A stretch of DNA of 64,000 nt. Source: Stigmatella aurantiaca DW4/3-1 (lineage in GTDB: Bacteria > Myxococcota > Myxococcia > Myxococcales > Myxococcaceae). Within the stretch, counting starts at the first letter, position 1. The number at the start of each line of letters is the position of its first letter. Below the pieces are notes generated by a model. The model saw nothing but the letters and a program-made list of their open reading frames with translations, had not been told where the DNA came from and ran no database searches. Both the position numbers and the translations under genes were made by a program. Where the stretch lies: the NCBI RefSeq assembly GCF_000165485.1, contig NC_014623.1, positions 7,086,893 through 7,150,892 on the forward strand. The letters are read 5' to 3'. This document shows, piece after piece, positions 1-9,339 of the stretch.

Positions 1-1239
1 GTTGACCCGCAGGATGCGCCGCTCGCGGTCGTACTCCGCGTCCACCCGGGCACTCGGGTCACGCACCTTGCGCTCGAAGAACTCCACGCCCACCTCCCGC
101 CCGGTGAGCTCCCGCGAGAGGCACCGCACCAGCCCAGTGAAGCGCTCGGCCCGGGCCCCAGGCTGAACCAGGACATCGCGCGGCGGGCCCTCCATCCGCT
201 CCACGTACGCGTCCGCGGACTCCACCAGCGTCTCGAGTTGCTCCAGCGCGGAGAGCGGCATTCCCCGCAGGTCCACCACCTTCGCCCCAAGCTGGCGTGC
301 CCGGTCATCCACCCGGGAGCCCACCGACAGCACCGCCCGAGCGGGCAGCACCTTCGCCACATAGGCCTCGAGCGCCTCCTGACCGAGGGTGAAATGCGCC
401 AGCACCTCTGTCACCCACGCCCCCGACAGCTCCTGGCGGCTCAGTCCAGGCGCCATCGACTCGAGGAGAATGGCCGCCAGCGTGCGCTTGTAGGCATCCC
501 GGGCCGCATCCCGCTCGGCCGCCAGCGGAATGCGCTGCTGCACGTCGACATGCCACGGAAGGTGGTGCGGCTCCACCGGCAGGCCCAACTCGAAAAGGTG
601 CGGCGTCTCCCCCGGCCGTGGAAAGTAGAGGTCCACCCTCGTGGCCCGCTCCGCATACCGCTCCACCCCCCGGTGCAGTTCCACCGTCTCCAAGGGGCAA
701 TCCTCCAGCGAATCCTTGGCGCGGGGAGGCCGAACCGTGCGCCCGTTGATGACCAGCTCGACGTGCGGAGGGGGGATGGTGAGGCGCAGCAGTTGGAGGG
801 CGGCCTCGCGCTCGCTCGCGCTCGTGCGGCGGAAGAGCCGCAGGCAGGTTCCCACCTGGCGTGAGTTGGGTTTCACATGGCGTCCGGTGCTGTCGAAGAC
901 GAGCGTGCGCCCGACGGTCTCCACCTCGGCCCGGTCGCTCGCCGCGATCATCTCCTTCAAGCCACGGCCCTTGCGGCCCCGCCATGTGGGCGGCGTGTCC
1001 TTCTCCCCGAGGAAGACGGTGAAGGCGAACTCGTCACGCGCCAGCCCCGCGGGGGCATCGTCCTCGATGCGGACCTCGTCCTCGGCCAGGCGCACCTTGA
1101 CCCGGCGGGCGCGCTGGTCAAACGCGTTCTGCAGCGCCTCGCGGACAAGCTGACCGAGCGGCCGGGCGCGATTGGAGCGCCGCCAGCCCTCCTCCGACAA
1201 CTCGAACCACTCCGAACGGCCGTTCCGGCCCTGACTCAT
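1..1239 (-). CDS. GHKL (Hsp90/histidine-kinase-type) ATP-binding protein, 3' end outside window
   Basis: 413 codons are open from an ATG preceded by AGGGAGAC to the window edge, so the C-terminus is missing. The first ~110 residues carry a GHKL nucleotide pocket: an N-box with Glu34 and Asn38 (EALQNAFDQ), an acidic pair near residues 60-61, and a Gly-rich lid GRKGRG near 88-93. There is no receiver or histidine phosphoacceptor, so it resembles stand-alone Hsp90/MutL-like ATPases more than a sensor kinase. The remainder is not recognisable. It stands alone, in the same direction as the MATE gene to its right (about 100 bp gap). Fold assignment is fairly secure; its role is unknown. Confidence 0.7.
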   Translation of the reverse strand, partial: MSQGRNGRSEWFELSEEGWRRSNRARPLGQLVREALQNAFDQRARRVKVRLAEDEVRIEDDAPAGLARDEFAFTVFLGEKDTPPTWRGRKGRGLKEMIAASDRAEVETVGRTLVFDSTGRHVKPNSRQVGTCLRLFRRTSASEREAALQLLRLTIPPPHVELVINGRTVRPPRAKDSLEDCPLETVELHRGVERYAERATRVDLYFPRPGETPHLFELGLPVEPHHLPWHVDVQQRIPLAAERDAARDAYKRTLAAILLESMAPGLSRQELSGAWVTEVLAHFTLGQEALEAYVAKVLPARAVLSVGSRVDDRARQLGAKVVDLRGMPLSALEQLETLVESADAYVERMEGPPRDVLVQPGARAERFTGLVRCLSRELTGREVGVEFFERKVRDPSARVDAEYDRERRILRVN

Positions 1240-1313
1240 CACGGGTCTCCCTGTTCCGGGCACCCGCGAGCGCATGCGGCGCCGCGGGACGGCCGGACCC
1301 AGAAGAACACCTT

Positions 1314-1336
1314 GGACGGCGGATCTCTTCCCGTCC
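1314..1336. terminator. possible hairpin terminator 3' of the MATE gene
   Basis: GGACGG and CCGTCC arms (1314-1319, 1331-1336) can pair across an 11-nt loop just beyond the MATE stop codon. No T-run follows, so this is only a candidate. Confidence 0.25.
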
Positions 1337-1337
1337 G

Positions 1338-2711
1338 CTATCCGCCGAGCGCCACCGCGGCGGTCTGTTCCTGCGGCGTGACGAGCACTTGCCGCTCCCA
1401 GGCCCGGCTCTTCCACCGGTACCAGAAGACGAGGCCGCGCATCCACTCGTCCGCCGCGATGGCCAACCAGACGCCGGGCAGTCCCAGCTGGAACTTGAAG
1501 ATGAGCGTGTAGCCCAACGGCAGGCTCAGGCAGACCATGGAGAGAAAGGCCATGTAGACGGTGAACTGCGCGTCTCCCGCGGCGCGCAGCGCGTTCACCA
1601 GAACCAGGTTGAGGGAGCGTCCAGACTCCAGCACCAGGCTCAGCAGGATGACCTTCGAGGTCAGCTGCACGATGTCGCCATTGGCCGTGAACAGGCCCAC
1701 CAGCGGCTGGCGCACCAGGGTGACGAGCACATCCACCAGCACCGTGATGGACACGGCCCACTTCAAGGCCGACAGGGCCCGCCGGTAGGCCTCGTCCGGC
1801 TGGAGCGCGCCCACCATCCGCCCCACCAGGATGGCGGTCCCCATGCCAATCGCCAGGCTGCACAGGAAGACGTACTGAGAGATCGCCATCGCGTACTGCC
1901 GGGAGGCCAGCGCCGTGGGCCCCAGGAAGGTGACCCAGTACAGGAACGTCGTCTGGACGGAGTGATAGGTGACCTGCTCGATGGCCGCGGGGACACCGAC
2001 CTTCAGGATCTTGCGGATGTACCCCCCCGGAAACGCCAGGTAGTCACTTGGCACCATCCGCACGTCCATCACCCGGTAGAGCACCCACAGGAAGACGGCG
2101 AGCGCGGCGGCCCGGCTGATCCCCGTGGAGACCGCCGCCCCCGTCACCCCCAGCGCCGGCATCCCGAAGTGTCCGAAGATCAGGGCGTAGTTGCACAGCA
2201 CGTGGAGCACGTTCATGCCCAGCGACACGAACATGGACTGCCGCGTGAAGCCATAGGTGCGGATGAGGCCGGACAGGACGTTGATGAGGGCCTGCAGGAA
2301 GAGCAGCCCCCCGGCAATCCGCATGTACGCCCGCGCGTGCTCCAACACCTGGCCTTCCAGGTTCATGTGGCTCAGGATGAAGCCGTCAAGCGACAGCAGC
2401 GTCGCGCTCACCACGAGCCCGAGCATCAAGTTCAGCGTGATGGCCACGGCCGAGATCCGGGCGGCCTCGGCGCTCCGGCGCGCCCCGAGGTACTGCGCCA
2501 CGACGATGGAGGCGCCGTGGCTGATGACATTCATGATGAGAATGCACAGGAAGATGTACTGATTGACCACGCCCGCCGCGGAGACGGCATCGTCGGACAC
2601 ACCGCTGAGCATGAGCACATCCGAGGTGCCCATCAGCATGAACAACAACAGTTCCAGGAAGATGGGCCAGGTCAGCCGGAACAACCCCAGGGACGGTCGA
2701 GGTGCATCCAT
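1338..2711 (-). CDS. MATE family multidrug/cation antiporter
   Basis: 457 residues, the usual MATE length, almost wholly membrane-embedded with about 12 hydrophobic segments in two similar halves. Typical features include an early 'MLMGTSDVLMLS' segment and a central 'HFGMPALGVTGAAVSTGISR' segment (the MATE LGVxGAA signature). Family members export drugs or organic cations using a Na+ or H+ gradient in the inner membrane. The ORF is open for 93 more codons upstream, but the ATG at 2711 gives the normal family N-terminus (MDAPRPSLGLFRLTWPIF). It is divergent from the gene at 2935 across a 223-bp gap. The substrate cannot be read from sequence. Confidence 0.9.
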   Translation of the reverse strand: MDAPRPSLGLFRLTWPIFLELLLFMLMGTSDVLMLSGVSDDAVSAAGVVNQYIFLCILIMNVISHGASIVVAQYLGARRSAEAARISAVAITLNLMLGLVVSATLLSLDGFILSHMNLEGQVLEHARAYMRIAGGLLFLQALINVLSGLIRTYGFTRQSMFVSLGMNVLHVLCNYALIFGHFGMPALGVTGAAVSTGISRAAALAVFLWVLYRVMDVRMVPSDYLAFPGGYIRKILKVGVPAAIEQVTYHSVQTTFLYWVTFLGPTALASRQYAMAISQYVFLCSLAIGMGTAILVGRMVGALQPDEAYRRALSALKWAVSITVLVDVLVTLVRQPLVGLFTANGDIVQLTSKVILLSLVLESGRSLNLVLVNALRAAGDAQFTVYMAFLSMVCLSLPLGYTLIFKFQLGLPGVWLAIAADEWMRGLVFWYRWKSRAWERQVLVTPQEQTAAVALGG

Positions 2712-2934
2712 ACCCTTGCGTGTCGCACGCTCCTCGCGGGCTGTCGAGCCCCCCTTGGCCGCTCGTTCAACGGGCCACTGGACGCCCCAGAACCCGTTTG
2801 AACTCCATGAATTGAAGCCCGGGCCCGGGAGCGCTGGCCATCTGAAAACCGATGCTCCAGGATGAGGCGATGACCCAACCGGGCGTGCTCCTGCGGGGGT
2901 TGAACCGAGCAGGGAAGAGACAAAGGGGAACCTT

Positions 2935-4440
2935 GTGAGCAGGGGCCGGATGACGCGCATCGCGATCCTGCTGTCCCTCCTCTTTTCCACCCTCGCGTTC
3001 AGGGGCGAAGACCGTCTCTTCCACCGCCCCCTCGTCGAAGATGCCTATTACTACTTCCAGATCGCGCGCCATGCCGTGGAGGGGCGAGGCATCAGCGCGG
3101 ACGGCGAACACCTGACCAACGGCTTTCACCCCCTCTTCTTCGCAGTGTGTGCCGGCGCCTTCGCCGTGACGCCGAACGACACCTGGGCCATCCGCCTGAT
3201 CACCCTCTTCCTGGCGCTGGTACAAGCCTTCTCGGCCGTGCTGTTCGGCCGATTCGCGGCGGTGGTGCTCGGAGACCGGCAGGGCACGACGGAGGCAATC
3301 GCCGCGCTGACCTATGCGGGGAGCATGTTCCTCTTCTGGCAGCACCAGAACGGCCTGGAGACGGGGTTGGTGCTGCTGCTGCTGCTCGCGGTAGGACTCG
3401 CCTTCACGCGAACGGACCCGGCCCAGCCCAGGTCCGCGCTGGCCCTGGGCGCGCTGTGTGGCCTGCTCGTACTCGCGCGCATCGATACCGGCATCCTCGT
3501 GGTGATGCTCGCCGGGGCGCTGCTGTTGGCACGCGGCTCCGGCCCTCTCTGGCGCCGCGTGGGGACCAGCGGCGTGGTGGGCGTCCTGTCGACGCTCGTC
3601 TCGCTGCCATGGTGGCTCTACAACGTCGTCTACTTCGGCTCGTTCGTCCCGACGAGCGGACGGGCGCAGCAAGCATTCGCGTTCGAGATGTCACGCGTGG
3701 AATCCGCGGTCCACGCGGTGGCCACGGCGGCCTCGCCGTTCCTCTACCCCTTCGGTGAGGCGAGCTGGGCCATGGCGGCGGTCGTCCTGGTGATTCCAGC
3801 CCTGGCGGTGGCCGCGCTGGCCTCGGGCGCGGGACGGGCCTGGCGCCATGGGCTGCCGGACAGCGAGCCAGCGCGGCGGGCCCGCCAGTATGTCACGCTG
3901 CTGGTCACCTTCGCCCTGCTGCTGGCCGTCTGGTACTGCGCCAGTTCCTGGGCCGCCCACTTCTACCGGCGCTATGTCTCCGCCCTGTCCATCCCGGGCG
4001 CCCTGCTGCTGACCGCGGCGGTGCTCACCCTGAAGGAGCGCAGCCGGTGGGTCGCGAAGGGCCTGCCGTTCGTGCTCGTTGCGCCCAGCCTGGGGCTGCT
4101 GCTCCTGATGTGGTTCGCACCGGACCGGCTCGTCCGCTCGGGCTTCTTCAATCAACTCGAACTGGTGCGCGCGTGGGTGCCCGAAAATGAGCGGGTGGCC
4201 GCGTTCCAATCCGGGACGCTGGGGTTCTTCCGGCCAGCGGTCGTGAACCTGGATGGGAAGGTCAACCCGCAGGCGCTGGCGCACCGGGGACGGATGGCCA
4301 CGTACCTGGATGCCGAGCAGCTCCATTGGCTCTGCGATGTGCCCTCGATGATCCTCTTTGGGCTGGGCACCACTCCTGAAGAGCTTGGATGGAAGCAGGT
4401 CGCGAACACCGGCGACTTCACCCTGTACCATCGCCTCTGA
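2935..4440 (+). CDS. GT-C-type multi-spanning membrane glycosyltransferase-like protein
   Basis: 501 residues with 9-11 hydrophobic helices. An acidic, aromatic first loop 'EDAYYYFQIARHAVEGRG' is followed by 'LTNGFHPLFF', the layout of GT39/PMT-like lipid-linked sugar transferases (an Asp/Glu pair in the first periplasmic loop), then a soluble C-terminal domain of ~110 residues. Such enzymes move sugars from polyprenyl phosphates in the periplasm, but donor and acceptor are unknown here. The GTG start at 2935 is chosen because AAGGGGA sits 5 nt upstream; an ATG at 2950 is the alternative. No glycan genes adjoin it. Confidence 0.65.
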   Translation: MSRGRMTRIAILLSLLFSTLAFRGEDRLFHRPLVEDAYYYFQIARHAVEGRGISADGEHLTNGFHPLFFAVCAGAFAVTPNDTWAIRLITLFLALVQAFSAVLFGRFAAVVLGDRQGTTEAIAALTYAGSMFLFWQHQNGLETGLVLLLLLAVGLAFTRTDPAQPRSALALGALCGLLVLARIDTGILVVMLAGALLLARGSGPLWRRVGTSGVVGVLSTLVSLPWWLYNVVYFGSFVPTSGRAQQAFAFEMSRVESAVHAVATAASPFLYPFGEASWAMAAVVLVIPALAVAALASGAGRAWRHGLPDSEPARRARQYVTLLVTFALLLAVWYCASSWAAHFYRRYVSALSIPGALLLTAAVLTLKERSRWVAKGLPFVLVAPSLGLLLLMWFAPDRLVRSGFFNQLELVRAWVPENERVAAFQSGTLGFFRPAVVNLDGKVNPQALAHRGRMATYLDAEQLHWLCDVPSMILFGLGTTPEELGWKQVANTGDFTLYHRL

Positions 4441-4592
4441 GACGCAGGCGCCAGATGAGCGTGTGACGAAGCCCCCTCCCCCGCGGCCGAGCGACAGCGC
4501 GGGGGACGGTTCGCTATCCAGAGGCGGCCCCGGCTCACGCGGAGCAGGGGCCGCGCCTCCCCTCCCTCCTCGCCCGGTCCAGGTCCCAGGAC

Positions 4593-6287
4593 ATGGAACT
4601 GTCTCGCCTTGCTGATACGCCGGAGCTGAACAACGCGCTGCTGGTGGGCGCCGCCGTCCTGGCCCTGTTGGGCTCCGTGTGGATGCTGCTCGTCACCTCC
4701 AGCTTCCTCATCCACCAGGGGATTCGCGCCAGCGGAATCCAGGCCCTCGCCTCCTTTGGCGAGGGCCTCTACAAGCGGGCGCGGCTGACGGCCGTGCTCC
4801 TCTCGTTTCTGGTGGTCATCGCCGGGGCAGGGGTGCTCGGCTATGCCCTCTGGCAGGGCATTGACTTGCAGCCGCCCTTCTCCCTCCTGCTCGCGGAGGT
4901 CACCCCTGGGTTCCTCAAGGGGCTGGGCCGGAGCGTGGGCCTGTTGGTCCTGCTGCTGGCCGGTTTCTCCGTGCTGCAGCGCGCAGGCAAGCGCCTGATG
5001 CCACGGGTCGAGCGGTCCCTGAAAGAGCGCCAGATCCGCGAGACCCAGCGCCTCTACGCCGAGAAGTTCCTGGCCTATCTGCCCTCCGTCATCAATCTCG
5101 CGCTCGCCCATGCCGTGGTGAGCCTGGCGGTCGCGGCGCTGGGAGTTCCCGCTCCCGTGGAGTGGTTCGTCACCACGTCCGTGTACATCCTGCTCCTCGT
5201 CACGGGCGGACGGGCACTCGTGTTCTTCCTCTATTTTCTGTCCCAGCGGCTGATCGAGACCTGGGTCGACAAGAGCCGGGGGACCCGGCTCGAGGAGTAC
5301 TACACCGCCCTGCACCGGCTGCTTCCCGTGGGACAGAAGAGCCTCGAGGCGATCATCTACATCTCGGCGGCGACCCTGATCGTCCGTAAGTTCCAGAGCC
5401 TGGAGCCCTTTTCCCCCTACGGGCCCGTGCTGATCCGCATCGTCTCGATGTTCTTCGCCGCCAGCGTCGTCGTCGAGTTCAGCCGGGTCATGGTCTCCCG
5501 GCTGCTCTCGGCCAATCCTTCCATCGCGGATGACGTACAGCGGCGGCGCAGCACGTTCATTCAGCTGCTTCAGAACATCAGCAAATACGTCATCTACTTC
5601 TGTGTCTGCATGATGGTCCTCAGCGACCTGGGCGTCGATCCGACGCCCATCCTCGCGGGCGCCGGCATCGTGGGCCTCACGGTCGGGCTGGGCTCACAGT
5701 CCATCGTCCAGGACCTGCTCAGCGGCATCTTCCTTCTCTTCGAGGACCAGATCCTCAACGGGGACTACATCCGGATCGAAGACACGGAGGGCACGGTGGA
5801 AGAGATTACCCCCCGCGTCACCCGCATCCGGGATCGCTATGGGCGCCTGCACATCCTGCGCAATGGCGAAATCAAGAACGTCATCAACTACAGCCGGGGC
5901 TGGACGCTGGCCGTGGTGGAGATGAGCGTCGCGTACGAAGAGGACCTGAAGAAGGCAATGCAGGTCATCGCCGACGCGAGCGCCAGGCTCCCGGAGATGA
6001 TGCCGGGCAAGGTCATTGGCCCCCCCAAGGTCATGGGGCTTGAGTCCCTGGAGGACAGCTGTCTCCGGGTCCGTGTCGAGACGCGGGTGGCGCCCGGTTG
6101 CCATTTCGATGCGAAGCGGGCCCTGAACCTCCTGTTGGTGGAAGGCTTCCGCGCCCACAAGCTGGAGATTCCTTACCCCAAGTCCGTGTCCGTCGACCCC
6201 TCGAAGCCCGGAGACGAGCCTGCTCCTCCCTCACCGGAGCCCGCCAAGGCCGTGAACCGCGTGCGGGTCTCCAGCGCGGAGACGTGA
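4593..6287 (+). CDS. MscS family mechanosensitive channel (large, extra N-terminal helices)
   Basis: 564 residues. Several N-terminal membrane helices precede the MscS core near residues 315-500. The pore helix is Gly/Ala-rich (PILAGAGIVGLTVGLGSQSI) and leads into the beta domain 'QILNGDYIRIEDTEGTVEEI' and 'LRNGEIKNVINYSRG'. Family members open under membrane tension and release solutes on hypo-osmotic shock. The pre-pore part is longer than in E. coli MscS (286 aa), like YnaI/YbdG-type channels. The C-terminal 25 residues are Pro/Glu-rich and probably disordered. The ATG start has only a weak ribosome-binding site. It stands alone. Confidence 0.93.
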   Translation: MELSRLADTPELNNALLVGAAVLALLGSVWMLLVTSSFLIHQGIRASGIQALASFGEGLYKRARLTAVLLSFLVVIAGAGVLGYALWQGIDLQPPFSLLLAEVTPGFLKGLGRSVGLLVLLLAGFSVLQRAGKRLMPRVERSLKERQIRETQRLYAEKFLAYLPSVINLALAHAVVSLAVAALGVPAPVEWFVTTSVYILLLVTGGRALVFFLYFLSQRLIETWVDKSRGTRLEEYYTALHRLLPVGQKSLEAIIYISAATLIVRKFQSLEPFSPYGPVLIRIVSMFFAASVVVEFSRVMVSRLLSANPSIADDVQRRRSTFIQLLQNISKYVIYFCVCMMVLSDLGVDPTPILAGAGIVGLTVGLGSQSIVQDLLSGIFLLFEDQILNGDYIRIEDTEGTVEEITPRVTRIRDRYGRLHILRNGEIKNVINYSRGWTLAVVEMSVAYEEDLKKAMQVIADASARLPEMMPGKVIGPPKVMGLESLEDSCLRVRVETRVAPGCHFDAKRALNLLLVEGFRAHKLEIPYPKSVSVDPSKPGDEPAPPSPEPAKAVNRVRVSSAET

Positions 6288-6310
6288 GGGAAGTCCCCTG
6301 GGCAGCTTCG

Positions 6311-7273
6311 CTACGGGCGGGCGACGAGCAGCCAGGCAGGAGCCCACCAGTAGGAGAACAACAACCTGCGGCCGACTTGCGAGAAGCCCGCCTCGCGGAG
6401 CATCTGCTCCCAGAGGACCATCGGGTGCTCGAAGGTGGTGCGGGTGACGGTGCGGTCCACGTAACCAAACATCACCGGCATCAGAAAACCCTGGGCGACC
6501 GTCTCGAAGTCCGCACCAGTGTATTCGGCCAAACCCTCCTTGTAGCGGGTGAGCACATACCTCACGGTCTCGGGGTTCAGCGGCTCATCCATGCTTGGCG
6601 CGTCGAACTCGGCGATCAGCAGCGTCTCGCACCGGGAGCGCAGCCAGCGCAGCAGCTCGGTCCTGGCAGGGGGCACGAGGGAGTGGAGGCTGAAGGTGGC
6701 TTGCGCCACTTCCCAGCGGAGGGGCTGCGTGCGGGGCTCGGCCGCGAACGCTTGCAAGTTCCCGGCAAAGGCGTCGTACGCCATGCCCCGCGTGGCGAGT
6801 TCCTGGGTGGTGCGCTCGAGCAGGGGGGCCGCGGGCTCCACCAACGTCACCCGCCGCACCGCTGGCGTCAGGGCGGGCAGCAGCGCCATCCCATCCCCGA
6901 CGCCAATGTCGAGAAGCTCAAAGGGGGCGCTGGGGTAGGAGCGGGCCAATGCCGCGCTGGTTTCCTGGTACAACGGCACGTTGCCTCCGCCCCGGATAAA
7001 GACGCGGAAGCCTTCGGCCGACACGTAAACGTTGCGCTTGCCCTCCCGGGCCACCCGGGCGAGGTAAACCGCCGCGGTGCGGGGCAGCAACGCGTCAGGG
7101 GCCGCCTGGGCCGCGCGTTCCGCGAAGGCAGCGGCCTCGCCGTATCGCTCCTCGGCGAAGGCCAGCAACGCCAAATAGAGGAGACTCTCTGGATGGGACA
7201 TCGCGGCGCGAGCGGCCGCCCCGAGGCCCTCGGCGCGGTAATGATTCCAGATCTGGAGGAACCCATCGCTCAT
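6311..7273 (-). CDS. SAM-dependent class I methyltransferase with helical N-terminal domain
   Basis: 320 residues. Residues ~1-90 are Ala-rich helices (TPR-like). A Rossmann methyltransferase follows, with motif I 'ELLDIGVGDGMALLPAL' and motif II 'VTLVEPAA'. The acidic residue after strand 2 (Glu in LVEP) would bind the SAM ribose. The ATG at 7273 is chosen over an ATG 27 codons upstream because AAGAGGGG precedes it at good distance. It is divergent from the cyclase gene; the two starts lie 95 bp apart. Substrate unknown. Confidence 0.75.
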   Translation of the reverse strand: MSDGFLQIWNHYRAEGLGAAARAAMSHPESLLYLALLAFAEERYGEAAAFAERAAQAAPDALLPRTAAVYLARVAREGKRNVYVSAEGFRVFIRGGGNVPLYQETSAALARSYPSAPFELLDIGVGDGMALLPALTPAVRRVTLVEPAAPLLERTTQELATRGMAYDAFAGNLQAFAAEPRTQPLRWEVAQATFSLHSLVPPARTELLRWLRSRCETLLIAEFDAPSMDEPLNPETVRYVLTRYKEGLAEYTGADFETVAQGFLMPVMFGYVDRTVTRTTFEHPMVLWEQMLREAGFSQVGRRLLFSYWWAPAWLLVARP

Positions 7274-7355
7274 CGGTCGCACCCCTCTTGAATCCAGCGG
7301 CCTCCATCGGCCCAGCCTATCGCGCGACAGACTCTCGTTGCGCGATTCCGCCATT

Positions 7356-7361
7356 TATAAT
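7356..7361 (+). promoter_or_regulatory. TATAAT -10 element placed for a leaderless mRNA
   Basis: A perfect TATAAT ends 7 nt before the ATG at 7369, the distance at which transcription normally starts, and there is no Shine-Dalgarno sequence before that ATG. No good -35 box is seen at 16-18 bp. Confidence 0.4.
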
Positions 7362-7368
7362 GCCGGCC

Positions 7369-8277
7369 ATGAACGATCCATGGCGGGCACAATTCGATGC
7401 GGAAGTGACATTCCAGAACGGTGGCGGCCTACAAGCGCACGAGTTCCGGCTGGACATTCCAGGAACGGACATCTCCGATGAAGCGCTGGGGGCACTGTTC
7501 GTTCGTGAGCTGGGATTGCTCATGGTGGAGAGCGTGCGCATCACCCACAAACGGCTGCTGCGCGAGCCCCACAAGGGAACATCGGCCGCGTCGAGACCGG
7601 AGAGCCCCCCACCCACCCGCCAGTGGGTCGAGCTGAGCCACGTGGTTCACCACGGCATGGTGACTTACCCCGGCCTGCCCGCTCCCGAATTGACGGACCA
7701 CATGACGCGCGAGGACTCCAGGGCCCGATATGCCGAGGGCGCGACCTTCCACATCGGCCGCATCTCCATGGTCTCGAACACTGGCACCTACCTCGATACG
7801 CCGTTCCATCGGTTCGATGGGCGGCCCGATCTCGCCGCCCTCCCCCTGAGCTCCGTCGCGGACCTGGAGGGCCTCGTGATCCGCGTGCAGGACAGCCGCA
7901 GCCGAAGCGTGGATCTCAACCTCCTGCTGCCGTTCGACGTGCGGGGGCGCGCCGTGCTCCTCCATACAGGATGGGACCGGCACTGGGGCACTGCCCAATA
8001 TGGGGTGGACGCCCCGTTCCTCACACGGGACGCTGCCGCCTGGCTGGCCGAGCAGGGCGCCGCACTCGTTGGCATCGACTCCGTCAACATCGATGACATG
8101 GGTGACAAGAGCCGTCCCGCCCATACCCTGCTGCTCGCGGCAAGCATCCCCATCGTGGAGCACCTCCGAGGCCTCGAGCAGCTCCCACCTCAGGGCTTCC
8201 GCTTCTCCGCGCCCCCGGTGCGCGTCCAGGGGATGGGGACATTCCCGGTGCGGGCCTATGCCGTGATCAGCGGCTGA
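7369..8277 (+). CDS. cyclase-family (kynurenine-formamidase-like) metal hydrolase with extra N-terminal domain
   Basis: 302 residues. Residues ~85-300 match the cyclase/kynurenine formamidase fold, which hydrolyses amide or ester bonds with a bound divalent metal. The usual HxGTHxDxPxH signature reads NTGTYLDTPFH, so Asp and the last His remain while the first two His are Asn and Tyr. Later family elements 'HTGWDRHWG' and 'GIDSVNIDD' are present. The first ~75 residues form a small separate domain of unknown role (QAHEFRLDIPGTDISDEALG). An ATG three codons upstream is possible. No pathway partners are adjacent, so the substrate is open. Confidence 0.75.
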   Translation: MNDPWRAQFDAEVTFQNGGGLQAHEFRLDIPGTDISDEALGALFVRELGLLMVESVRITHKRLLREPHKGTSAASRPESPPPTRQWVELSHVVHHGMVTYPGLPAPELTDHMTREDSRARYAEGATFHIGRISMVSNTGTYLDTPFHRFDGRPDLAALPLSSVADLEGLVIRVQDSRSRSVDLNLLLPFDVRGRAVLLHTGWDRHWGTAQYGVDAPFLTRDAAAWLAEQGAALVGIDSVNIDDMGDKSRPAHTLLLAASIPIVEHLRGLEQLPPQGFRFSAPPVRVQGMGTFPVRAYAVISG

Positions 8278-8292
8278 GCCGCCCACTCACGT

Positions 8293-8318
8293 GGGGGGCA
8301 CGCCTACTCAAGCCCCCC
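8293..8318 (+). terminator. GC-rich hairpin 3' of the cyclase gene
   Basis: GGGGGGC (8293-8299) and GCCCCCC (8312-8318) form a 7-bp perfect stem with a 12-nt loop, 15 bp after the cyclase stop. A plausible intrinsic terminator, without a clear T-run. Confidence 0.45.
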
Positions 8319-8661
8319 TGTGGTGAAAAGAGCAGCAGAAGGCGTGGCCATCGCATCCACGGCTGATCACGGCACAACACATCAAATATTGCGAAATCGT
8401 TGTCTCATCGGATGATGAAACAGCCACGAAAAATCGGCGTTGTCTTTCGAGCACCCGGCCGGATCGTTGCCGGCCCTCGGGGCGGGTTCTCCGCAGAGTA
8501 GGGGTTACCTAGACTGGGGAGCCATGCTCTTCCCCTTGCCCTGGCGTTGGGGTTGACCGCTGCTGGGGCAGGAGCGCTGCCAGCTGAAGTTCAAGAAGAG
8601 CCAAGAAGTCTCTGCCGAAATTGGGCGCCGTACCGGCCCCGGCAAGCGAAGGGGGAACGAG
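8319..8661. other. intergenic region, relatively AT-rich, with a possible decayed signal-peptide ORF
   Basis: No intact gene is supported. Around 8524-8660 an ATG (MLFP) is followed, after a one-base shift, by a stretch reading LALGLTAAGAGALPAEVQEE, which looks like a secretion signal. This may be a frameshifted remnant of a small exported protein or chance. The sequence just before the next gene supplies its ribosome-binding site (AAGGGGG). Confidence 0.3.
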
Positions 8662-9291
8662 ATGGAATCCGTCACGGTCACCGTCAGCAGTGCTGTCGCA
8701 GTCTACTGCACTTTCCTCATTCCACTCCTGCTAGGCATCCTCGTTCTCGCGGCTCTGAAAGTCGCCCGCCAGTCGAATGTGGATTGTGCTGCCGCATCCG
8801 GACCACTGGGAGAGATGCTCGACGGGAGCGTGCTGGCGGGAGAAGTCGAAGGAGTTCCCGTCTGGATGGGCATGGAAATGCACCAAGTGGGAGAGGAAGG
8901 CTTCATCCAATTCTGCGTGGTGCGCGCGAAAGTTCCCGGCCCACTTCCCCGAGGGTTCGTTGCCGCACCACGCCGCTGGGCTCCAGGCTCTGGCCAAGAG
9001 CCCGCCAACGACCTCTTTTCCTCGGGAGACCCCGAGCTCGATGCAATGTACCTCTTTCAGAGCGATGAACAGAACGAGGGCCGGGCCTTCGTCCGGGATG
9101 CCCAGGTGCAACACGCCCTGCGCAGCGTGCTGCGCTCCGGTCAGGTGGCCTTCGTCGAGAAAGGCCATGCCGGCATTGCGTCGGTGAATGCCGTCACGGA
9201 GCTCGAGGAAGCCCAGCGCCAGTTTGCCGTCGTGGCTTGCGCGGCACAGGGGCTCACCGAATCCCGGGGCAGCATGGCGGTCGGCCAGTGA
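8662..9291 (+). CDS. uncharacterised single-span membrane protein
   Basis: 209 residues. One hydrophobic helix at residues ~10-33 (YCTFLIPLLLGILVLAAL) is followed by a soluble ~175-residue domain that is probably cytoplasmic. It has no recognised motif; GC3 and codon use match the neighbours, and AAGGGGG precedes the ATG. It lies 48 bp upstream of, and parallel to, the frameshifted polytopic membrane gene, so the two may have formed one membrane-associated unit. No function is proposed. Confidence 0.6.
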   Translation: MESVTVTVSSAVAVYCTFLIPLLLGILVLAALKVARQSNVDCAAASGPLGEMLDGSVLAGEVEGVPVWMGMEMHQVGEEGFIQFCVVRAKVPGPLPRGFVAAPRRWAPGSGQEPANDLFSSGDPELDAMYLFQSDEQNEGRAFVRDAQVQHALRSVLRSGQVAFVEKGHAGIASVNAVTELEEAQRQFAVVACAAQGLTESRGSMAVGQ

Positions 9292-9339
9292 GTCCGGCCG
9301 GGCCCTGCCTGTAACGCAGGTCACATCCGGGTCGACGTC

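Noticed and set aside
8524-8660. Small secreted protein gene before 8662
   Set aside because: Needs a frameshift after the fourth codon and then runs out of frame into the next gene; kept only as a possible relic in the intergenic note.
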